A stretch of 64,000 nucleotides of DNA from Asticcacaulis sp. YBE204 (lineage in GTDB: Bacteria; Pseudomonadota; Alphaproteobacteria; Caulobacterales; Caulobacteraceae). The position numbers were made by a program, and so were the translations under genes. Below, piece by piece: positions 58,644 to 64,000 of this stretch; the first letter of the stretch is position 1; each line of letters opens with the position of its first letter. Below the pieces are notes generated by a model. That model saw only the letters and a program-made list of their open reading frames with translations. It ran no database searches and was not told where the DNA came from. The stretch spans positions 203,536 to 267,535 of the forward strand of contig NZ_AWGF01000003.1 of assembly GCF_000495855.1 (NCBI RefSeq). Reading direction: 5' to 3'.

Positions 58644-61208
58644 TTAGAACTTGGCGCGGAGCGACAAGACGAAGGTTTGCGGCGCGCCCACGTTCATGAA
58701 CGGGAAGGTGCCGGACTTCGTGCCGAACGCGTCGACGTAAGGCAGGGCGTTGTTCTGCGACGAGAACGAACCCAGATACTTCTGGTCGAACAGGTTGATG
58801 GCGTTCAGCTGCACATAGGTGCCTTCCTTGAGGAACGGCAGGTCGTAACGCAGCGAACCGTTCCACACGAAGTAGTGCGGGGCAACGTCGTCGTTGATGT
58901 CCGTGGTGAAACGGTCACCGACGTACTTGCCGCTCAGGTTCATCGCCAAGGCCGAAGTGATCTGGTAGTCCAGACCGACGGTCCACATCCACTTCGGCAT
59001 TTCAACCAGTTGCTTGCCAGCAGTCGGCAGCAAGCGGACGACACCGGTGGTCGACTTGCCGAAGGCCAGATCGCTTTGAACTTCCGTGTCGGTGTAGGTC
59101 AGACCGGCGTTCAGAACCAGAGTTTCAACCGGGGTATAGGCTGCCGAGGCTTCAAAGCCGCTACGCTTCACGTTGCCGATGTTGCGGTCGAAGAAGGTAG
59201 CCGTTTCGAAGTCGTAGGACGACACGATACGGTCCTTGTCTTCAGCCGTAAAGACGGTGGCGGTGGCGTTGAAGGTCGGCTTGCGGAAGCGGTAACCGAG
59301 TTCCAGGGTTTGGCTGGTTTCCGGCTTCGGGTTGGCGACGACCATCGAATTGGCCTTGTAAAGGGCCTGATTCGTGGTGGTCGCGAAGTTGGACTTGTTC
59401 AGACCATCGACCGAATTGTCGAGCACGACCGCGTAGTAGCTGTCGGTACGCGGCGAAGACATCGATTCCGAGTAGCTGGCGAAAATCTGGCTGTTGTTTT
59501 CGAAGGTCCAGGTCGCACCGATGTTCGGCATGGTCTTAGAGAACGAGACCGTGCGCTGGAACGGCGCGAAGTAGACTGCGGTCGTGCTGGCACCTTCCAG
59601 AGTAACAACCTTGGCACCGTCGGCGAGGGTAACCGAGTTTTCAACCTTCTGCGTGGTGCAGTACGGCGTCGAGGAACCCGTGCCATAGATCGGCGAATAG
59701 CAGTATTGGTTCAGCTCACGTTCCATCTTCTGATGGCGCAGAGCAGCCGAGACGAACAGCTTTTCGTCGAAGAAGCGACCGCGGTATTCCAGCGAGACGA
59801 CGTCGACATTGGCGTAGGACTGACGGTCGCGACGGCGCATATGCGAACCATCCAGCGTCTTGATACGCAGCTCTTCTTTTTTCTTGCCGCCGAACGGATC
59901 GATCGGCGAGTTGTTGGCGTCGAGCTTGACCATTTCACCGGTCTGGCGGTGGTTGGCGCGGTCAAACGACAGGCCGAGACGCAGAGTTTGTGTGTCGGTG
60001 AACTTGTAGATGGCCGAGGTGTTCAGGCTATAACGGTAGGTATTGGTGATGTTGGCCTGATAGACGCGCGGCGCTTGGTTGGTGGTGGCGGTATTGCTGG
60101 TGTTGGTGTCCAGCTTGTCGCCGTCGCCGTTCAGGTCGAGGCCGCAGGCCGCCGTCAGGGAGGCGGTACCGCAGAGACGGGCGTCCTGTTCAGACAGGCG
60201 CGTCACCGAACCCCCGGTGGCCAGAACGTACTGGAAGGTCGGATCGACCGTCAGGGTCAGCTTGTCGGACAGCACCCACTTCGACTGGCCGCGGATGCTG
60301 CCGGTGTCGGACGGGTTGATGTTGAAACCTTCGATGCTGTTGTAGTCGTAACCGCAGTTCGGCGCGACATTGGTGCCTTCGCAGTTGATCTGCGGCTTGG
60401 ACGGACCGAACATCGAGTAGTTGCGGTTGACGTTCCACTGAGCGGCAAGGCTCATGAACGAGCCGTCGTCACCGATGTCCTGATACAGACGAGCGTTATA
60501 CTGATACTTCTTCAGTTCAGCGTTCAGGTTCGGCGACAGAACCGGCTCACGCGTCCAGGTGTCGTAGCTCTGGTTCGTGGCAGCGAGGAACAGTTTCGTG
60601 CCGAAGGGGCCGAACTTGCCGGTGTCGAAACGCACGAACAGGTTTTTGAAGTTATCCGAGCCGCCCGACAGCTTCACGACGCCGCCCATGGTGTCTTCGG
60701 GCTTGCAGGTCGAGTAGTTGATCGTACCGCCGGTCGCAGAAGCGGTCATCGAGTCGGCGTCCGTCGCGCCGGTCTGAACCGAGGCCGAGCAGATCAGTTC
60801 AGGTTCCATCTGCTGGTTGGTGTAGATCGCGTAGTTACCCGAGTCGTTCAGCTGAACGCCGTCGAAGGTCAGCGAGATACGCGAGTTGTCGAGGCCGCGC
60901 ATCACGATGTTGCCGCCCGACGAACCGAAGGCGTCGTTATTGGTGAAGTTGAAGCCCGGAATGACATTCAGGGTCTCGGCGATCGTCTGACCGGCCGAAC
61001 CTTGCGAAATCGTGGCCTGATCGACGGTCGACTTTTGCTTGACGCCGCTTTCGCGCTTCAGCTGGCCGACGGTCTTGGCGCCGCGAACGACGACCTCCGT
61101 AACCTGTTCCACTTCCTGCGTGGCGGTGGACTGCGCCATAGCGCCCGAAGCCATCAGCAGGCCCGTCAGGGCCGTACCGGCCAAAATCCAGGACTTGTTC
61201 ATCTTCAT
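58644..61208 (-). CDS. TonB-dependent receptor (large, Caulobacter-type)
   Basis: An 854-residue outer-membrane receptor. A signal peptide (about residues 1-26, ending AMAQ) is followed by EVEQVTEVVVRGAKTVGQLK (TonB-box region), a plug domain with QGSAGQTIAETLNVIPGFNF and GGNIVMRGLDNSRISLTFDG, and a long barrel ending in FVLSLRAKF. Several barrel loops carry paired cysteines (for example NCEGTNVAPNCGYDYNS, LCGTASLTAACGL and YCYSPIYGTGSSTPYC). No TonB-receptor partner or transporter is adjacent, so the substrate is unknown; many such receptors in Caulobacterales take up sugars or iron chelates. An operator-like repeat lies upstream at 61381. Confidence 0.92.
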   Translation of the reverse strand: MKMNKSWILAGTALTGLLMASGAMAQSTATQEVEQVTEVVVRGAKTVGQLKRESGVKQKSTVDQATISQGSAGQTIAETLNVIPGFNFTNNDAFGSSGGNIVMRGLDNSRISLTFDGVQLNDSGNYAIYTNQQMEPELICSASVQTGATDADSMTASATGGTINYSTCKPEDTMGGVVKLSGGSDNFKNLFVRFDTGKFGPFGTKLFLAATNQSYDTWTREPVLSPNLNAELKKYQYNARLYQDIGDDGSFMSLAAQWNVNRNYSMFGPSKPQINCEGTNVAPNCGYDYNSIEGFNINPSDTGSIRGQSKWVLSDKLTLTVDPTFQYVLATGGSVTRLSEQDARLCGTASLTAACGLDLNGDGDKLDTNTSNTATTNQAPRVYQANITNTYRYSLNTSAIYKFTDTQTLRLGLSFDRANHRQTGEMVKLDANNSPIDPFGGKKKEELRIKTLDGSHMRRRDRQSYANVDVVSLEYRGRFFDEKLFVSAALRHQKMERELNQYCYSPIYGTGSSTPYCTTQKVENSVTLADGAKVVTLEGASTTAVYFAPFQRTVSFSKTMPNIGATWTFENNSQIFASYSESMSSPRTDSYYAVVLDNSVDGLNKSNFATTTNQALYKANSMVVANPKPETSQTLELGYRFRKPTFNATATVFTAEDKDRIVSSYDFETATFFDRNIGNVKRSGFEASAAYTPVETLVLNAGLTYTDTEVQSDLAFGKSTTGVVRLLPTAGKQLVEMPKWMWTVGLDYQITSALAMNLSGKYVGDRFTTDINDDVAPHYFVWNGSLRYDLPFLKEGTYVQLNAINLFDQKYLGSFSSQNNALPYVDAFGTKSGTFPFMNVGAPQTFVLSLRAKF

Positions 61209-61380
61209 AGCGGAGTATCCCCTCTCCATGAGTACACTTAAAAAGAAACGGTGTGCCGTCGGCGGCGGATCCGCCGGGCCCGGTTTCAAGACAACCTTCA
61301 CAAAACGATCTGGTGAATTTTAACCTTTAGCCGCTTTCGCGCCGTTTTTTGAGCCAAAAGTGCAAAGGTTTGATGACAAT

Positions 61381-61417
61381 TGTGACAAGGGAGACAATAT
61401 GCGTTCATTTTGTCACA
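61381..61417. promoter_or_regulatory. Inverted repeat TGTGACAA/TTGTCACA in the divergent control region
   Basis: TGTGACAA (61381-61388) and TTGTCACA (61410-61417) are exact complements separated by 21 bases, in the 383-base gap between the TonB receptor (minus) and the GT39 gene (plus). It may be a regulator site for the receptor. The rest of the gap shows only promoter-like AT-rich stretches. Confidence 0.4.
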
Positions 61418-61591
61418 GAATCCGCCCCTTTTCCCTCGCGAAGCCGTCACAGTCAGAAATCATTCGTGTTTGCGTTCCGTTCACAGGCGTGGCATTCACC
61501 CTGTGCGCCCTCGTGACGGCCAAAGTGCCGTAGCGTAAGGCGATACCGCAACGCAACAACCGCCCCCCTTTTCACAGCCCGCCGAGCGATC

Positions 61592-63235
61592 ATGACATCC
61601 TCTTCCGCTTCCGCCCTCGCCCCGTCGGGCACGCCCCTGTCCGCCCCGGCACGCTATGTTCTGTGGGGGCTAGGTCTGCTGCTTCTGCTCCGGGTGGCGC
61701 TGCTGTTCACCACCTATACCAATCTCTACCCCGACGAGGCGCAGTACTGGCTGTGGTCGCGCGAACTCGATTTCGGCTATTATTCCAAGCCGCCGATGAT
61801 CGCGTGGCTGATCCATATCTCGACCCTGTTCGGGGACCGTGAGCCTTTCGTGCGGCTGTTCGCGCCCTTTCTGCATCTGGGGGCGCCCCTGTTCCTGTGG
61901 GGGGCCGGAAAGAAGCTGTTCGATGAGCGTACGGGCCTGACGGCGGCGGTGATCTACAGCCTCATGCCCGGTGTCGTTCTGTCGTCGGCCATCATCTCGA
62001 CCGACGCCGCCCTGATGTTCTTCCTCGCAGCAACCCTTTATTTCTACAGCCTTTTTCTAACCACAGAGGTTGAGCGCGACCGGACACGCGCCGTGTTGGG
62101 CATGGGGCTGGCCTTCGGCTGCGCGGCGCTGAGCAAATATGCCTGCGTCTATTTTCTGATCGGGGCGGTCGCCCATGCCGTGTTCGCACCCTCGGTGCGG
62201 AAACTGTGGTCCTGGCGGCGCTTGGCCGTGTTCCTCGGTGCCTTCATCTTGTTGCTGTCGCCGAACCTGTACTGGAACGCGACGCATGGCTTCCAGACCG
62301 TGTCGCATACGGCGGACAATGCCAACTGGCACTGGGGCAAGCTGTTCAATCCGCTGTCACTGCTCAAGTTCTGGCGCGATCAGTTCGGCGTCTTCGGGCC
62401 GGTTCCGTTCGCGTGCCTGATCCTGGCGCTGTTCGGCCTGTTCTGGCGAGGGGCCCCCGTATTGCGACGCGATATTCCGGCGCCCGTGCGCACGGCTCTG
62501 ATCGGCGTGGCGTGCCTCACCGCCCCGCCGCTGGTCTTCGTCAGCATCCAGGCTTTCCTGTCCCGCGCCAACGCCAACTGGGCCGCCTCGGCCTATGTTC
62601 CGGCCAGTTTGCTAGTGGCTGCCCTTGTCTGGCATGGATTCAGCGTGGCCCTGAAGTCACACCCCCTCGCCCGCTGGGTGGTCATTCTGGGCGCCACATT
62701 TCAGGTCGTCGTCATGACGGTGTTCATGGTCGGCGTCGTCTCGCCAGACCTGTCGCGCGCGCTCGGCCTCGGCAATACGGTCAAGCGCGCCCGCGCCTGG
62801 GACACGACCACGCAGGCCGTGATTACCGCCGCTCAGGCCGGTCCGCCGCCGTCGGCCATCGCCGTCGACAACCGCAATGTCTATAATGCGGTGGCCTATT
62901 ACGGCCGCGACTGGTTCACCGCCCATCCGGAAACGCCGCTCAAGGCCTGGGTGCGCGAAGCCCATCCGAAATCACAAGCCGAGACCGAGACCCCGCTCAC
63001 CGAAAGCGTTGGGCAAAACGTGCTGATCCTGTCCTATGTCGATGGCTTCCTGCCCGACATCCGCCACGACTTCGCCAGCACCGGCCCCAACGAGTCGCTG
63101 AAAATCGCCATCGACCACAAGCGCACCCGCGACTTCACCCTGCTCTACGGCTACGGGTTCAAGCGGGCACCGCGCGATCCGGTAACGGGGCATCCTGTCG
63201 GAGCCGGTATCGTTCAGGACGACGAAGCGGAATAG
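61592..63235 (+). CDS. GT39 (ArnT/PMT-2 type) membrane glycosyltransferase
   Basis: A 547-residue polytopic inner-membrane protein (about eleven hydrophobic segments) of the GT-C class, which transfers sugars from polyprenyl-phosphate donors in the periplasm. The first periplasmic loop carries NLYPDEAQYWLWSRELDFGY then YSKPPMIAWLIH, with the conserved acidic pair of the PMT_2 family (the Asp-Glu of YPDEAQY). The C-terminal third is a soluble periplasmic domain (VYNAVAYYGRDWFTAHPETP). The acceptor, perhaps lipid A or a surface glycan, is unknown. It ends at a strong terminator and stands alone. Confidence 0.88.
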   Translation: MTSSSASALAPSGTPLSAPARYVLWGLGLLLLLRVALLFTTYTNLYPDEAQYWLWSRELDFGYYSKPPMIAWLIHISTLFGDREPFVRLFAPFLHLGAPLFLWGAGKKLFDERTGLTAAVIYSLMPGVVLSSAIISTDAALMFFLAATLYFYSLFLTTEVERDRTRAVLGMGLAFGCAALSKYACVYFLIGAVAHAVFAPSVRKLWSWRRLAVFLGAFILLLSPNLYWNATHGFQTVSHTADNANWHWGKLFNPLSLLKFWRDQFGVFGPVPFACLILALFGLFWRGAPVLRRDIPAPVRTALIGVACLTAPPLVFVSIQAFLSRANANWAASAYVPASLLVAALVWHGFSVALKSHPLARWVVILGATFQVVVMTVFMVGVVSPDLSRALGLGNTVKRARAWDTTTQAVITAAQAGPPPSAIAVDNRNVYNAVAYYGRDWFTAHPETPLKAWVREAHPKSQAETETPLTESVGQNVLILSYVDGFLPDIRHDFASTGPNESLKIAIDHKRTRDFTLLYGYGFKRAPRDPVTGHPVGAGIVQDDEAE

Positions 63236-63260
63236 GCTTGAAGCCCGTTCCATCGGACTG

Positions 63261-63290
63261 AAAAGCCCGCCGCATGGCGGGCTTTTCTTT
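63261..63290 (+). terminator. Rho-independent terminator of the GT39 gene
   Basis: AAAAGCCCGCC (63261-63271) and GGCGGGCTTTT (63276-63286) form a perfect 11-base-pair stem followed by CTTTG, 25 bases after the stop codon. The stretch from here to 63555 shows no gene that I can support. Confidence 0.88.
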
Positions 63291-63555
63291 GTTCAAGGGG
63301 TTACCCCCATACCTTTCAGGCGTACCGCTATGGCTGGCGAAAGCCATGGTCGCGCTGCCGCCGCCTCCCGCAAGACCAGAAGCCTGATGCGGGTTCAAAC
63401 TTTCGCCCCGAACCTGTTCGTAAGGCGAGCGTCGAACGGGTAAAAACCACCCCACCCTAAATGACGTCTGAGAGGCATAGCCATAACAAATCCTGACCCA
63501 TCCCTCCTGCTGTGCGACGTGACCTAAACCGCCTTACAATCGACACTTTGGATGC

Positions 63556-63590
63556 AAAAAACCCGGCCTGCGTGAGCAGACCGGGTTCTT
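63556..63590 (-). terminator. Rho-independent terminator of the OmpA-family gene
   Basis: AACCCGG (63560-63566) pairs with CCGGGTT (63581-63587); on the minus strand the stem runs into a T-run (63556-63560 read in reverse). It lies 27 bases beyond the OmpA stop codon. Confidence 0.82.
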
Positions 63591-63616
63591 TTGGGTGTCG
63601 ATATCGACGGCGTTGA

Positions 63617-64000
63617 TTAGAACGCGATGTCGATGGTCGAACGACGGTTCAGAGGCTCTTTCACGCCGTCGCCGGTGGCGACTGCCGGAGCCGATTCACC
63701 CTTCCAGTCAACGGCCAGGATCGAACCCGACACGCCGAGGCCGGCGAGAGCATCAGCCACGGTCTTGGCGCGACGTTCCGACAGGCGGATGTTGTAAGCG
63801 GCCGAACCCGAGGTATCGGCGTGACCGACGACAACCACGCGGGTCGCGTTGCCTTCCTTGGCGTAATCAGCGGCCTGTTGAACGATCGCCTGAGCATCGG
63901 TCGTCAGGGTCGACTGATCGAATTCGAAGTACACGATAAATTCGCGGGCTTCGTACACCTTGATTGCCGGAGGCGGCGGCGGCGGCGGGGGAGGCGGCGG
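63617..64000 (-). CDS. OmpA family protein, C-terminal part
   Basis: The last 127 residues of an outer-membrane protein; the 5' part lies outside the window. The visible portion begins with a run of eleven prolines (63968-64000), a linker typical of Caulobacterales OmpA proteins, then the peptidoglycan-binding OmpA domain: YEAREFIVYFEFDQSTLTTD, VVVVGHADTSGSAAYNIRLS (diaminopimelate-binding Asp) and LSERRAKTVADALAGLG (conserved Arg), ending VKEPLNRRSTIDIAF. The domain anchors the outer membrane to the wall. A preceding beta-barrel is expected but not seen. Confidence 0.92.
   Translation of the reverse strand, partial: PPPPPPPPPPPAIKVYEAREFIVYFEFDQSTLTTDAQAIVQQAADYAKEGNATRVVVVGHADTSGSAAYNIRLSERRAKTVADALAGLGVSGSILAVDWKGESAPAVATGDGVKEPLNRRSTIDIAF

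Noticed and set aside
58677..61241. An 854-codon open frame on the plus strand
   Set aside because: It is the antisense shadow of the large TonB receptor, with Arg/Val/Gly-rich content and no recognisable domain.
1..64000. CRISPR arrays, tRNA or rRNA genes, prophage and intact insertion sequences
   Set aside because: I saw no regularly spaced direct repeats, no cloverleaf with a TTCGA-type T-loop that I could support, and no integrase or transposase. The repeated sequences found are palindromic intergenic elements, not CRISPR units.

Overview
The window is typical of a GC-rich alphaproteobacterium of the Caulobacterales, most likely Asticcacaulis or a close relative. This is inferred from gene content and order, not from a database match. 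Supporting signs are the gap-pgk-fba cluster, two TonB-dependent receptors, a SapC-family protein, a perfect TTAA-N7-TTAA CtrA-type site, an OmpA protein with a poly-proline linker, and the order SRP RNA-dnaX-ybaB-recR. The region reads as ordinary chromosome. I saw no prophage, CRISPR array, rRNA or tRNA, and no intact insertion sequence.

Layout. 1-3.4 kb: glycolysis genes (gap 3' end, pgk, fba) with two small membrane proteins between gap and pgk. 3.5-8.2 kb: an hsp20 gene with a sigma-32-like promoter and probable ROSE thermometer, a VOC protein with its YafY-type regulator, a pentapeptide-repeat protein, and a DUF559 nuclease joined in frame to a RibD-like deaminase. 8.2-14.7 kb: gpmA, a MOSC protein, prfA, a GST, a CHASE4-GGDEF-EAL protein, a lipoprotein and a ParD-like fragment. 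14.9-18.9 kb: ispG, a RodZ-like protein, a hotdog-like protein and SapC. 19.2-23.5 kb: a zinc module (ZnuD-like receptor, Zur-type box, zur) carrying a palindromic element, then a second pentapeptide protein. 23.5-29.2 kb: GH27 alpha-galactosidase, CorA, a CHAP hydrolase and an acyltransferase. 29.5-34.3 kb: ydbH-ynbE-ydbL with a cysteine-rich secreted protein inserted. 34.9-41.6 kb: M23 endopeptidase, S9 peptidase and two MFS exporters. 41.7-52.8 kb: dapE, truA-fmt-def, DUF2141 plus carotenoid oxygenase, rmuC, a VUT transporter, and recR, ybaB, dnaX and the SRP RNA. 53-64 kb: a DUF3857/TPR protein, agmatine-to-putrescine genes aguA-aguB, a large TonB receptor, a GT39 transferase and the 3' end of an OmpA gene.

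The most unusual theme is a set of short palindromic repeats. At least two abundant families and several minor ones sit almost exclusively just after stop codons. One copy has been read through in frame, joining a Vsr-like DUF559 endonuclease to a deaminase, and the nuclease gene itself lies between two copies of the same family. Other points for follow-up are the nested palindrome that forms the leader of zur, the thermosensor of hsp20, the extra gene in the ydbH-ynbE-ydbL operon, and an acyltransferase-3 protein lacking its usual catalytic histidine.
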